A stretch of DNA of 64,000 bases, taken from contig NZ_WHJG01000016.1 of NCBI RefSeq assembly GCF_011682175.1, forward strand, positions 1 through 64,000, given 5' to 3'. Shown in pieces: positions 1 through 9,800 of this stretch; position 1 is the first letter of the stretch, and every line of letters begins with the position of its first letter. Source of the DNA: Massilia frigida (GTDB taxonomy: Bacteria; Pseudomonadota; Gammaproteobacteria; Burkholderiales; Burkholderiaceae_D). The position numbers and the translations under genes are program-made. Below the pieces are notes generated by a model, which made no database searches, had not been told where the DNA came from, and worked only from the letters and a program-made list of their open reading frames with translations.

Positions 1-1
1 T

Positions 2-112
2 AACTTCTGCACCATCCGCTCCTGCCTCGACACCCTACGCAAACAAGGGCACAGCATGCTGGAAGTGCTGCGCCGTGCATTTGCTGGCGATCCGATCAGG
101 CCAACTGCGTAG
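2..112 (+). mobile_element. C-terminal end of a transposase, IS66-like (partial)
   Basis: The frame is open from the window edge and ends at TAG. It encodes 36 residues containing CLDTLRKQGHSMLEVLRRAF and ending GDPIRPTA. The pattern 'TLRKQG...L.aL..aF.G.P..P' is what I associate with the extreme C-terminus of IS66-family transposases. Only the tail is visible, so activity and element boundaries cannot be judged, and no terminal inverted repeat was identified downstream. It could instead belong to another DDE family. Confidence 0.45.
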
Positions 113-277
113 CGGCTGAATAGTTACTTTAAGTGCTGCAAGCGGTGCCTCGAAGCGGAATCCATGTCGGAAAGTCCCACTTGGCGTGACGGTCACGCCA
201 TCGGCGCCGTGCTGACACGCTGCTGTCATATTTGGCAACTATGATCGACAACTTTCCAGCGCATCCACGGAGCACCG

Positions 278-2974
278 ATGTCCACCAGCCGCCGTACCTT
301 TCTCAGCCTGGCTTCAGCCGGCGCCGCCAGTTCCTTGTTCCCCGGCCTGATCCGCGAAGCGCTCGCCGTGCCGGCCAATAACGTGACCGGCACCATCGCC
401 GACGTCGAGCACGTGGTCATCTTCATGCAGGAAAACCGCTCCTTCGACCACTATTTCGGCAGTTTTCCCGGGGTGCGCGGTTTCGACGATCCGCGCGCGA
501 TCACGCTCCCCGGCGGCAAGCCGGTCTGGTACCAGCCCGACGCCGCCGGCGGCCATGTGCTGCCGTTTCACTTCGACGCCAAAAACACCAGCGCGCTCTC
601 GCTCGGCACCGACCACTCTTGGAAGGGCTCGCAGGCCAGCTGGCAGGGCTGGGATGCCTGGGTCAAGAAAAAGTCGCCCCAGAGCATGGGCTATTTCGAC
701 CGCGGCGACCTGCCGTTCTACTACGCGCTGGCGGATGCCTTCAGCATTTGCGACGCCTACCACTGTTCGATTTTCGGCCCCACCGATCCCAACCGCTTTT
801 ACTCGCTGTCGGGTACCAGCCGCGGGCGCATGGGGGCGCTGGGCGGGCTGTACAACGTGAGCGGCGCTGGCTATTACAATAACGATCCCGCGCGCGACAA
901 CCTGGCGCCCGCCGTCACCGCCAGCGCACCCACCTGGCGCACCTATGCCGAGGTGCTGGAAGCGAACGACGTCAGCTGGAAGGTCTACCAGGAGTGGGAT
1001 AACTACGGCGACAATTACCTGGCGTATTTCCGGCAATTCCGCGTCAATCCGGACGGCAGCCGCCTTGCGCCCGACAGCCCGCTGGCGCGCAAGGGAAGGG
1101 CGCTGGCGCCCGGCTCGACCGAGGCCAATTCGCGCGGCACCAAAGGCGACTGGCTGGTCGCCGACTTCGCCAGCGACGTGCGCGACAAGCGCCTGCCCAA
1201 GGTGTCGTGGATCGTCGCGCCCAACGACTACACCGAGCACTCGCCCAACTCGCCCAATGCCGGCGAAAACCTGACGGCGCGCCTGCTGGCGGCACTGGTG
1301 GCCAATCCGGCGGTGTGGTCGAAGACGGTATTCCTGCTGACCTACGACGAGAACGATGGCTTCTTCGACCATGTGCCGCCGAATATTCCACCGCTCGATC
1401 CGTCCATGGGCCGCACCACGCTGGCCGAGATCGGGGCCGATGAAAACCTGGCCGGGGTGCCGGTCGGGCTGGGTCCGCGCGTGCCGATGCTGGTCATTTC
1501 GCCATGGAGCAAGGGCGGGCGGGTGTGCTCGCAAGTGTTCGATCACACCTCCAAGCTGCGCTTCCTGGAAGAATGGCTCACGCTCGGCCTGAAAAAGAAC
1601 CGTGCCAGCGTCACGCTCGACAATATTTCGCCGTGGCGGCGCGTGGTGTGCGGCGACCTGACCTCGGCCTTCGATTTCAAGTCGCCCAACAGCGCCTGGC
1701 CGGCCAGCGTGCCGGCGTCGACCCGCTACGAGCTGGTGTCCGGCAAGCCCTATCCGGCGCCGCCGGCGCAGCAGAGTTTGCCGCTGCAGGAACCGTGCAA
1801 GACCGTCACGCGCACGCGCCATGCCTGTGCGCTGCCGTATGTGCTGAGCGCGCACGCGGCGGTCACACCCGGCAAGCAGCTGGAACTGTCGCTGCACAAC
1901 AGCGGCAAGGCTGGCGCGGCCTTCATCGTGTATTCCAGCGTACGCAGCGACGGGCCGTGGTACTACACGGTCGAAGCGGGCAAGCGCATCGACAGGGAAG
2001 TGTGGAACTGGAGCGGCGGCCAATATCACCTGAGCGTGACTGGTCCCAATGGCTTTCTGCGCGAGCTGGCCGGCAATCTGGCGGCCAGCGCCGCGCGGCC
2101 GGAAGTGCAGCTCAACTACGACCTGGCTGGAGGCAACGTGGAGCTGCTGCTGTCGAACGCGGGCGGCACGGCGGCCTGCACCTTCACCGTAGTGGACAAC
2201 GCTTACGGCGCCGGCGCGACCACCTGGACGGTGGCGGGCGGCCGCCAGCAACTGGTGCAGTGCCAGCTGGCGGGCAGCTTCGGCTGGTACGACTACAGCA
2301 TCGGCTGCGATGCCGATCCGCGCTTCCTGCGCCGCGTGGCGGGCCATGTGGAGAGCGGGGCGCCGGGCCGCACCGATCCGGCCATTGGCGCCAACCGGCG
2401 CCGCGTGGTGCTGACGGCCAGCGCATCGGTAATCCAGCGCGGCGCAAGCCTGGGCGTGACCTACGCGGCGCCGGCGGGCAAGCGCGATCCGAAAAACTGG
2501 GTCGGCCTGTTTGCCGCCAACGTCACGCCGGGCAGCGCCGGCCAGGCCGCGCTGCAATGGGCCTACGTGCCGGCGGCGAACGGCACCCACACGTTCACGA
2601 CGGCGGCGCTGGCGGTGGGCGACTACGCCGTCTGGTATTTCCACCAGGGCGGCTACACGGCCCTGGGCGAGGCGGTGACGGTGAGCGTGACGCAGTTTGC
2701 CACCAGCACGCCAGCGCTCACGCGCGGCGCGCCGCTCGTGTTCACCTTCGCGATTCCGGCCAGCCGCGTCAGCGCCAAGAACTGGATCGGCGTGTACCGC
2801 GCCGGCACCGCGCCGGGGGCGGGTAGCTCGGCCATCTGGCAGTACGCGGCGCAAGCCGGCGCCAGCGTCACGTTCGACAGTAGCAGCCTGGCGCCGGGCA
2901 CCTACAGCGCCTGGCTGCTGCACAACGATGGCTATGGCGTGCTGGGCGGGCCGCTGGCCGTGAGCGTCGCATGA
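278..2974 (+). CDS. phosphocholine-type phospholipase C, Tat-exported
   Basis: This 898-residue enzyme is predicted to hydrolyse phospholipids outside the cytoplasm. The N-terminus has a twin-arginine signal (SRRTFLSLASAGAASSLFPG, residues 4-23). The phosphoesterase domain (PF04185 type) runs from about residue 40 to 460 and carries the family motif ENRSFDHYFG at 52-61. Two DUF756-like beta domains follow at about 520-600 and 606-690, as in bacterial non-haemolytic phospholipases C. Beyond the usual family end there are two further ~90-residue repeats (about 709-805 and 808-898) that share 'KNWvGl(F/Y)' and 'Y..W..h..GY..LG' and look like Ig/C2-like substrate-binding modules. The start is supported by GGAG six bases before the ATG. 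The stop codon overlaps a possible start of the next gene (ATGA). Confidence 0.88.
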   Translation: MSTSRRTFLSLASAGAASSLFPGLIREALAVPANNVTGTIADVEHVVIFMQENRSFDHYFGSFPGVRGFDDPRAITLPGGKPVWYQPDAAGGHVLPFHFDAKNTSALSLGTDHSWKGSQASWQGWDAWVKKKSPQSMGYFDRGDLPFYYALADAFSICDAYHCSIFGPTDPNRFYSLSGTSRGRMGALGGLYNVSGAGYYNNDPARDNLAPAVTASAPTWRTYAEVLEANDVSWKVYQEWDNYGDNYLAYFRQFRVNPDGSRLAPDSPLARKGRALAPGSTEANSRGTKGDWLVADFASDVRDKRLPKVSWIVAPNDYTEHSPNSPNAGENLTARLLAALVANPAVWSKTVFLLTYDENDGFFDHVPPNIPPLDPSMGRTTLAEIGADENLAGVPVGLGPRVPMLVISPWSKGGRVCSQVFDHTSKLRFLEEWLTLGLKKNRASVTLDNISPWRRVVCGDLTSAFDFKSPNSAWPASVPASTRYELVSGKPYPAPPAQQSLPLQEPCKTVTRTRHACALPYVLSAHAAVTPGKQLELSLHNSGKAGAAFIVYSSVRSDGPWYYTVEAGKRIDREVWNWSGGQYHLSVTGPNGFLRELAGNLAASAARPEVQLNYDLAGGNVELLLSNAGGTAACTFTVVDNAYGAGATTWTVAGGRQQLVQCQLAGSFGWYDYSIGCDADPRFLRRVAGHVESGAPGRTDPAIGANRRRVVLTASASVIQRGASLGVTYAAPAGKRDPKNWVGLFAANVTPGSAGQAALQWAYVPAANGTHTFTTAALAVGDYAVWYFHQGGYTALGEAVTVSVTQFATSTPALTRGAPLVFTFAIPASRVSAKNWIGVYRAGTAPGAGSSAIWQYAAQAGASVTFDSSSLAPGTYSAWLLHNDGYGVLGGPLAVSVA

Positions 2975-3000
2975 TGTCTTCACTTCATCGGAAAACCAGT

Positions 3001-3654
3001 ATGTTCAAGCACATCCATCGGTTCGTCATCGGCACCACCTTGCTGGCGCTGTGGACGGCCGGCGCCAGCGCGGGCGTGCTGCGCATCGGCCAGCGCAGCA
3101 GCCTGGAACAGGCGGGCCAGATTTTGCAGCGCAGCGACTTCGACGATTTCGGCGCGGGCTTTCACTTTCCCGGCAGCGCCTTCGCGCGCGGCGGCATCCA
3201 GTACACTTCCGCCGAAAACCTGGTGGTGGGCGCTGGCAGCGGCCTGTCCATCGGCCAACGGCGGGCGGTGATGTCGAACGAGTACTGGTCGCCGATCAGC
3301 GCCAGCATTGCCAGCGAGGTCCCCTATACCTTGTTCGGCTTCGATGCGGCGGTCACGCAGGGCACGGTCGACCTGATCGTGGCCACCAACCTGGGCAGTT
3401 ATCGCTTCGATGGCATCGCCTTGCACGATGGCGCGCGCAGCCTGGACTTCCTCGGTTTCCAGGCCACCGGCGGCGAGTATTTCACCGGCTTTGAATTGCG
3501 CAGCATGGGCGAGGGTTACCTGGCCGGCATCACCAACGTCGCCCTGGGCAGGACGGGCACGGCGCTGCCGGAGCCGGGAGGCATGGCCTTGTTCCTGCTC
3601 GGCGGGGGCATGCTGGCGCTGGCGGGAATCGCCCGGCGCCGTGCCGCGCGCTGA
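3001..3654 (+). CDS. PEP-CTERM sorting domain protein
   Basis: This is a 217-residue exported protein of unknown function. It has an N-terminal signal peptide (MFKHIHRFVIGTTLLALWTA, cleaved after ASA) and a C-terminal PEP-CTERM anchor: LPEPGG, a hydrophobic helix (MALFLLGGGMLALAGIA) and RRRAAR. Such tails are processed by exosortase in polysaccharide-producing Gram-negatives. The middle is beta-rich and matches no domain I know. I prefer ATG 3001, which puts the signal peptide at the N-terminus. An in-frame ATG at 2971 overlaps the phospholipase stop and would add ten residues, so the two genes may be translationally coupled. No exosortase gene is visible in the window. Confidence 0.8.
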   Translation: MFKHIHRFVIGTTLLALWTAGASAGVLRIGQRSSLEQAGQILQRSDFDDFGAGFHFPGSAFARGGIQYTSAENLVVGAGSGLSIGQRRAVMSNEYWSPISASIASEVPYTLFGFDAAVTQGTVDLIVATNLGSYRFDGIALHDGARSLDFLGFQATGGEYFTGFELRSMGEGYLAGITNVALGRTGTALPEPGGMALFLLGGGMLALAGIARRRAAR

Positions 3655-3756
3655 CAGCCTGGGCGTCAACAAAAACACGGCGCGCGCGTTGGTGGTTATG
3701 ATGATGCTGGAGCCGCGCGCTCCGTGTCAGCAACAACCTCCAACAAGAAAATGCAC

Positions 3757-4215
3757 ATGAAAAAAATCACCACCCGCCTGGCGACGATGGATGACATCGA
3801 CCAGCTCGCCGTCATGTTTGACGCTTACCGCGAATTCTACGAACTCGCGCCGGACCTGGCCTTGTCGCGCCAGTTCATCCTCGACCGCATGCTCGGCTGC
3901 GAATCGGTGCTGATCCTGGCCGTGGATGAAGAGGGCGTGGCCGCCGGTTTCTGCCAGCTCTATCCGACCTTTTGCTCGCTCGCCGCGGCGCCCATCTACG
4001 CGCTGTACGACCTGTACGTGCGGCCCGAGGCGCGCAAGCTCGGCGCCGGCCGCGCGCTGCTGCTGGCCGCCGAGGCGCATGCCATGCGCAACGGTGCCGT
4101 GCGGCTCGACCTGACCACCGCCAAGACCAACCTGGCGGCCCAAAGCCTGTACCAAGCCCTGGGCTGGCAACGCGACGATATTTTCTTCGCCTACAGTAAA
4201 ACTCTGGCTGCGTAG
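3757..4215 (+). CDS. GNAT family N-acetyltransferase
   Basis: This is a 152-residue single-domain acetyltransferase. It shows the GNAT layout: N-terminal ITTRLATMDDIDQLAVMF, a central strand IYALYDLYVRPEARKLGAGR holding the acetyl-CoA pyrophosphate loop (R-x-x-G-x-G/A form), and a C-terminal LDLTTAKTNLAAQSLYQALGW. The substrate cannot be inferred. ATG 3757 is used; an in-frame ATG at 3751 and GTG at 3724 are alternatives and no strong ribosome-binding site decides between them. The gene ends with TAG. Its neighbours give no functional clue. Confidence 0.85.
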   Translation: MKKITTRLATMDDIDQLAVMFDAYREFYELAPDLALSRQFILDRMLGCESVLILAVDEEGVAAGFCQLYPTFCSLAAAPIYALYDLYVRPEARKLGAGRALLLAAEAHAMRNGAVRLDLTTAKTNLAAQSLYQALGWQRDDIFFAYSKTLAA

Positions 4216-4255
4216 CTTGATCTGGCGCAAGCCCAGGCGATATCTTTTTCACCCA

Positions 4256-4285
4256 TTGCGGAGCAGGGTCAAACAGGCGTACATT
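4256..4285 (+). promoter_or_regulatory. candidate sigma70 promoter of the mtoX-senC pair
   Basis: TTGCGG (4256-4261) and TACATT (4280-4285) are separated by 18 bases, 33 bases before the proposed mtoX start. The match is moderate, so this is a proposal only. Confidence 0.3.
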
Positions 4286-4318
4286 AGCGTCTTCATAAGC
4301 TTGATCAGGAGATCAGCA

Positions 4319-5647
4319 ATGGGTTCCAGTAAATTGATGCGCTTGAGTTTGCTTGTAGCTGTCGCCCTGGGCGTCACCGCCGTTCCGCTCGCCTCGCGGG
4401 CGGATGAAACCTGTAATTCCCCGTACATGTCGGGCCTGATCAAGGGGCAGGAAGATTTCCTGTACGTGTGGACCCTGGGCGTGAAGGGCGTGGGCGACGG
4501 CTTCGACAAACTGGTCACCATGGATGTCAATCCGGCCTCGAAAAAATTCGGCCAGGTGATCGGCCACGTTTCGGTCGGCAAGCGCGGCGAAGCCCATCAC
4601 ATGGGCTTTACCGATGACCGCCGCTTCCTGTGGGCGGGCGGTCTGGACGATAGCAAGATCTATGTGTTCGACGTGCACACCAACCCGGCCAAGCCGAAGC
4701 TGGTCAAGACGATCGACGACTTCGCCAAGCGCTCCGGCCTGGTCGGTCCGCACACCTTTTATGCGCTGCCGGGACGCATGCTGATCGGCGCGCTGTCGAA
4801 CGACAAGGACCGCGGCGGCGTGACCGGCATGGCGGTCTACAACACCAAGGGCGACTTCATCGCCAGGCACGCGATGCCGACCACCGGCGGCGGCGACGGC
4901 TACGGCTACGATATCGCCATCAGCCCAAGCAAGAACGCGATGCTGACATCGAGCTTTACCGGCGCGGTGAACTACATGACCGATCTGGGCAAGCTGATCA
5001 AGGACCCGGCCGCCATGAAGCAGTTCGGCAACACCATGGTGATGTGGAACCTGAAATCGATGCAGCCGGAAAAAGTGCTCAACGTGCCCGGCGCGCCGCT
5101 GGAAATCCGCTGGTCCCTGAACGAGGGCGACGAGTGGGCCATCACGGCCACCGCGCTGACCTCGAAAATCTGGCTGGTCAAGAAGGATGCCAGCGGCGCC
5201 TGGCAAGCCAAGGACGTGGCCACCATCGGCGACCCGGCCAAGGTGCCGCTGCCGGTCGACTTGTCGATCACGGCCGACGGCAAGGGCTTGTGGGTGAATA
5301 CCTTCATGGATGGCACCACGCGCTACTTTGACATCAGTAATCCGGAAGCGCCCAAGGAAACCTATTCCAAGCGCACCGGTTCGCAGGTGAACATGGTCTC
5401 GCAAAGCTGGGACGGCAAGCGCCTGTACGTGAGCAGTTCGCTGCTGGCCAACTGGGACAAGAAGGGCGCCGACGACGAGCAGTTCGTCAAGCTGTTCGCC
5501 TGGGATGGCAAGGAGCTCAAGGAAACCTTCAAGGTCGACTTTGCCAAGCTGAAACTGGGCCGCGCGCACCACATGAAGTTCGGCGCCGCAGGCGCCAAGC
5601 TCAGCGCTGATGCGGGGCAGGGCGCAGCGCGCATGGCGGGCCGCTGA
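4319..5647 (+). CDS. mtoX: methanethiol oxidase (SBP56 / selenium-binding protein family)
   Basis: This 442-residue protein is predicted to oxidise methanethiol to formaldehyde, sulfide and hydrogen peroxide in the periplasm using copper. That reaction is established for bacterial SBP56 proteins such as Hyphomicrobium MtoX. The sequence is recognisable throughout: MSGLIKGQEDFLYVWTLGVK, GEAHHMGFTDDRRFLWAGGL, SGLVGPHTFYALPGRMLIGA and the C-terminal LGRAHHMKFG, with histidine pairs of the kind that bind metal in this family. A signal peptide precedes ADETC. The start at 4319 is chosen because AGGAG lies upstream and the signal peptide begins there; the frame is open further upstream but that part is not conserved. 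A SenC gene follows almost directly, as in known mtoX operons. No mauG gene follows here. Confidence 0.87.
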   Translation: MGSSKLMRLSLLVAVALGVTAVPLASRADETCNSPYMSGLIKGQEDFLYVWTLGVKGVGDGFDKLVTMDVNPASKKFGQVIGHVSVGKRGEAHHMGFTDDRRFLWAGGLDDSKIYVFDVHTNPAKPKLVKTIDDFAKRSGLVGPHTFYALPGRMLIGALSNDKDRGGVTGMAVYNTKGDFIARHAMPTTGGGDGYGYDIAISPSKNAMLTSSFTGAVNYMTDLGKLIKDPAAMKQFGNTMVMWNLKSMQPEKVLNVPGAPLEIRWSLNEGDEWAITATALTSKIWLVKKDASGAWQAKDVATIGDPAKVPLPVDLSITADGKGLWVNTFMDGTTRYFDISNPEAPKETYSKRTGSQVNMVSQSWDGKRLYVSSSLLANWDKKGADDEQFVKLFAWDGKELKETFKVDFAKLKLGRAHHMKFGAAGAKLSADAGQGAARMAGR

Positions 5648-5648
5648 C

Positions 5649-6311
5649 TTGCGGCGTGTGCACGGGTGGGCGCTGGCGGCACTGAGCGCGCTGGCGCCGT
5701 ACGCGCTGGCGGCGCCGGCGCGCCAGTTCGTGCTGCCGGCGCCGGGCGCCTACAAGCTCGAACGCATCCTCAAGGCGCCTGACGGCGTCGTCCTCGACAG
5801 CGACGGCAGCCGTCACCGGCTGGCGGAATACACCACCGGCAAAGTCACGCTGTTTTCCTTCATCTATACCTACTGCACCGACGCGCGCGGCTGTCCTCTG
5901 GCCTACGCGACCTTGCATACGCTCAAGAAAACCCTGGGCAAGGATGCGCGCACGCGCGACCGGGTGCGCTTTGTCAGCATGAGTTTCGATCCCACCTACG
6001 ATACGCCGCCCGCCATGCGCAGCTACGGCGGCGCGGATGCGCGCGACCGCGCCAGCGTGGAGTGGCGCTTCCTCACCAGCCCCGCCAGCGCCGCACTGGC
6101 GCCGCTGCTGGACGGCTTCGGCCAGGATGTGTCGGTGGCCGCCGAACAGGCGCCGGGGCAGCGCCTGCCGACCCTGAGCCACCTGCTCAAGGTCTATCTG
6201 ATCGACGCTTCCGGCAGCGTGCGCGAAATCTATTCCACCTCGTTTCTTCAGCCCGATGTGGTGCTGAACGACATCCGCACCTTGCTGCTGGAAAACGCCC
6301 CCAAGCGCTGA
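5649..6311 (+). CDS. SCO1/SenC-family copper chaperone of the mtoX locus
   Basis: This is a 220-residue exported thioredoxin-fold protein, probably delivering copper to methanethiol oxidase. It has an N-terminal signal (GWALAALSALAPYALAAPA), the strand VTLFSFIYTYC, and the distal histidine of SCO proteins in TLSHLLKVYLID. The metal-binding cysteines are unusual: YCTDARGCPL is C-x5-C, while classical SCO proteins have C-x3-C. The two genes are one base apart. TTG 5649 is taken as the start; GTG 5658 and an ATG at 5610 inside mtoX are alternatives. The C-terminus (LQPDVVLNDIRTLLLE) is typical. Copper delivery is an inference from family and context. Confidence 0.8.
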   Translation: MRRVHGWALAALSALAPYALAAPARQFVLPAPGAYKLERILKAPDGVVLDSDGSRHRLAEYTTGKVTLFSFIYTYCTDARGCPLAYATLHTLKKTLGKDARTRDRVRFVSMSFDPTYDTPPAMRSYGGADARDRASVEWRFLTSPASAALAPLLDGFGQDVSVAAEQAPGQRLPTLSHLLKVYLIDASGSVREIYSTSFLQPDVVLNDIRTLLLENAPKR

Positions 6312-6474
6312 GCAATACTGCGTTTATAGCAATAAGATATTTATGTCAATTTCCAAAAAAGTATAAATTATGGCGAAACGCATGTTTTTCGTGATGGCTT
6401 AATATTGCTTTTAAGAAATTCCAACTTGGCAGCTTGTGTTGTCTCCGCTGTAAGGGCGCTCCGCACGGACCGTC

Positions 6475-6547
6475 CGTCATAGGGGAAACCTGGGTCAAGA
6501 CGCGCGCCCGGCGCCAGCCGGGACGCCGTCTTGACGCTCCTATGACG
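6475..6547. other. 73-base structured inverted repeat between senC and the giant gene
   Basis: Three nested arms pair: CGTCATAGG (6475-6483) with CCTATGACG (6539-6547), GTCAAGACG (6494-6502) with CGTCTTGAC (6527-6535), and CCCGGC (6507-6512) with GCCGGG (6517-6522) around a GCCA loop. That gives 24 base pairs with a one-sided bulge (GGAAACCTGG). A 13-base palindrome (ACGGAC-C-GTCCGT, 6465-6477) abuts it. No T-run follows, so it is not a standard intrinsic terminator. It could be an operator, an RNA processing element or a small mobile palindrome. Confidence 0.6.
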
Positions 6548-6574
6548 CGCCCATTTTCATTAAAAAATTCCCTT

Positions 6575-6602
6575 TTGGAAACATCTAGAATGTTAATACT
6601 AT
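6575..6602 (+). promoter_or_regulatory. candidate upstream sigma70 promoter (P1) of the giant-gene operon
   Basis: TTGGAA (6575-6580) and TACTAT (6597-6602) are separated by 16 bases in an AT-rich stretch directly after the inverted repeat. It is weaker than the downstream promoter. Confidence 0.35.
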
Positions 6603-6652
6603 GCGCACAGAGTTGTCGGTGTTGCATATTTGTATCATTTCCATTAAGAACT

Positions 6653-6681
6653 TTGTAAGTCGTTGCTTATCTGAATATAAT
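6653..6681 (+). promoter_or_regulatory. sigma70 promoter (P2) of the giant-gene operon
   Basis: TTGTAA (6653-6658) and a perfect TATAAT (6676-6681) have the ideal 17-base spacer. Transcription would start near 6688 and leave a leader of about 135 bases before the giant gene. The leader contains short reading frames but no riboswitch that I recognise. Confidence 0.65.
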
Positions 6682-6822
6682 GTCGACGCGCAAGAAAAGT
6701 GTTGTCGATGCATCCATGTCCGCAGTGTGCCTTTCCTCCGCGTCGTTCCCGTTTTAATTCCCAATCGCAAAGCGATGCCGTGTGCATGGCGGGCGATTTG
6801 TTGTCGTCCGCATTCTTAATTG

Positions 6823-9800
6823 ATGAAGCCAATAATGTTCAAAAGCGCCTTACAAGTGGTGAAGTCCCGATCCTCGCGTGTGTTCGCATGCCTGCTCCGG
6901 GTATCAGCGATTGCCTTGCTGGGGCTGCCTTTGCAGGCAGCCGCGGTCGACCTCCTGATATCGCAACTGACCGACACGCCCGACCCGGCCGTGCGCGGCG
7001 GCACCATCCTGTATTCCGCTTCCGTCACCAACAACACCAGCGACGTCGCCAATAACGTCAAGGTGGTGTTCACGCTCGATCCGCAGACCAGCTTCGTGTC
7101 GGTGTCCGATCCGGCCTGCGTGCACGATGCGGGCACCAACAAGGTCACTTGCAGCTACGCCAAGGTGGCGGGCGATGGCGCCGGCGCCGGCACCGCCGAC
7201 CTGCTCGACATCGACCTGACCGTGCGCACCCTGGCCACGGCCGGCCAGACGGTCAACCTGCTGGCGGCGGTCAGCACCACCGATGCCGACAGCAACGCCG
7301 GCAACAATTCGCTGTCGCAGCTGACCACGATCGACAACGGCGCCGACCTGTCGCTGGTGCTGAACGGCTCGCCCGCCAGCCTGATGGCCAGCGGCACGCT
7401 GGTGTACACGGCGAACCTGACCAATAACGGTCCCGATGCGGCCGGCGCCACCCGTGCCACCTTCACCCTGAGCCCGAACCTGAGCTACCTCTCGGCGGCC
7501 GGTTCCGGCTGGTCGTGCGGCGCGGCGGGGCAGGTGGTGACGTGTAACCGTCCGAGCGCGGCCAAGGGCGCCTTGCCGGACATTATCATCAACACCAAGG
7601 CCACCGGCACCATCACCGGCACCATCACCAGCACCGGCGTGGTGACCATCAGTGGCAGCGCGACCGACTTCAACAACGCCAACGATGCCTCGTCGGCGAA
7701 TACCACCATTACCGTCGGCACCGACCTGGCCGTGACCAAGACCGTGTCCCAGGCCCTGGTCGGCAGTGGCCAGCCGGTCAGCTTCACCCTGGCGCCACGC
7801 AACCTGGGCCCGATGCCGGCCACCAACGTGGTGGTCAGCGACAGCGTGCCTGCCGGCTTCGCCATCATCAGCGCGAGCGGCACCGGCTGGACGTGCACCG
7901 TCAACGGCCAGAACGTCAGCTGCACGCGCGCCAGTTTCGCGGTCGGCACGCTGCAGGACATCGTCATCAGCGCCACCGCGCCTGTGGTTGCCGCCCAAAC
8001 CGCTGCCACCAACAGCGCCAGCATCGGCAGCGATACGCCGGATGGCGACCTGACCAACAACAGCGGCTCGGTCAACATCAGCATCGTGCCGGACGGCGTC
8101 GATCTGTCGATTACCAAGGCCAAGACCCCGAATCCGGTGGCGCAGGGCGCCAATATGGTCAGCACCATGCGCGTGACCAATCACGGCCCGCGCGCGGCCG
8201 CCGTCGGCGAAGTCAAGATCGTCGAAACCTTGCCGCCCGGTGAAACCTTTGTCAGCGCCAGCGGCGCCAACTGGAGCTGCGCCGCGCAAGTCGGCCAGGA
8301 TATTACCTGTACCTATAACGTGGCACTGGCGCTCAATGCCTCGACCTCGAACCTGGGCCTGACCACCACCGCCACCCTGTCCGGCACCCTGACCAATACC
8401 GCCTGCGCCGTGTTCACCGATAGCGGCGGCGTGCAAGCCGATCCGGTGCCTGCGAATAACTGCGCCAGCGCCACCTCGGTATCGACCCTGACCCCCAACT
8501 CGGCCGACTTGCAGCTGACCAAGAGCGCCGCTCCCGGCACCCTGGACTGGAATGCGCCGACCATCACCTACCTGTTGACCATCACCAATGCCGGTCCGGC
8601 CGAATCGACCAATGTGATCCTGTCGGACTTGATTCCTGGCCATATCGCCGGCAAGACCGTGGTGAATGCCTCGAAAACCGGCGGCACCAGCCCGGCGGGC
8701 TTCACCTGCACCACCGGCGCGATGGTCACCTGTTTCCTCAGCAGCGGCACCATGGCGCTCGGCAGCACGGTGGAAATCAGCGTGACGGTGACCCGTCCGC
8801 TGCTCGACAGCAGTGGCGAGCCCGGCAATAAATGGGTGAACTCGGCCAGCGTGCGCTCCAACGTACAAGGCGATCCGGTGCCGGCCAACAACGTCGCCAC
8901 CGCCGACGTGATCGTCGACCCGGTCGCCGACCTGACCATCACCAATACCGTCACCCCAGGTTCGGTGCCTGCCGGTACCAACGCCACCTACGTGTTGACG
9001 ATCAATAACAACGGTCCGTCCACGGCGAATGGCGTGACCGTGGTCGATGTATTCAATATTCCGGAAGGCTCGATGACCTTCATCTCGGCCGTCGCCAGCA
9101 ATGGCGGCAGCTGCGCCTATGACGCCGCGGCCAAGACCCTGAACTGCACCATGGGCAACATGGCGTCGGGCGCGACCCGCACCGTGACCATCACCGTGCG
9201 TCCCGACTATATGGACAACGCGCCGAATCCGCGCAATATCGGCAGCACCGCCACGGTGGCCACCAGCAGCAACGAAAGCGACTACGCCAACAACAGCGGC
9301 ACCAATGCGCTGGCGGTCACCGCGGCCACGCTCGACCTGCTGGTCAACAACACCGACAACGTCGATCCGATGGGCTTCGTGCCGGCTGCCGCCGGTCCGG
9401 TGTTCCCGGACAATGTGGTCACCTACCGCAACACCATCACCAACCGGGGTCCGTCGGTGGCGACCCACCTGGTCCTGACCTATGTGATGAAGCCGCCTGT
9501 CGGCAAGAGCATGACTTTCCTGGGCGGCAAATTGCTGCCGGACGGCCAGGTGTATACCAATTACTGCACCCAGGTCGGCAATGCGGTCACGGGTCCGGCG
9601 CAGATGAGCATCACCTGCAATTTCCCGACCAGCGACATCTTGATGGGCAACAACGCCAACACCGACTTGTATCTCGACTTCCACGTGGACACCCAGCCGA
9701 CCGGTTCGGGCGACACCTACCAGTCGACCGTCAGCGTGTCGTCGCGCGAGCCGGAACAACTGATGCCGAACAACTCGGCCGACCAGAGCACCACCATCAA

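Noticed and set aside
2..277. A complete insertion sequence at the left edge
   Set aside because: Only a transposase tail is present, and I could not identify a convincing terminal inverted repeat.
6475..6547. Possible riboswitch (c-di-GMP type) before the giant gene
   Set aside because: The hairpin lies upstream of the better promoter, and I cannot match conserved riboswitch core bases to it.
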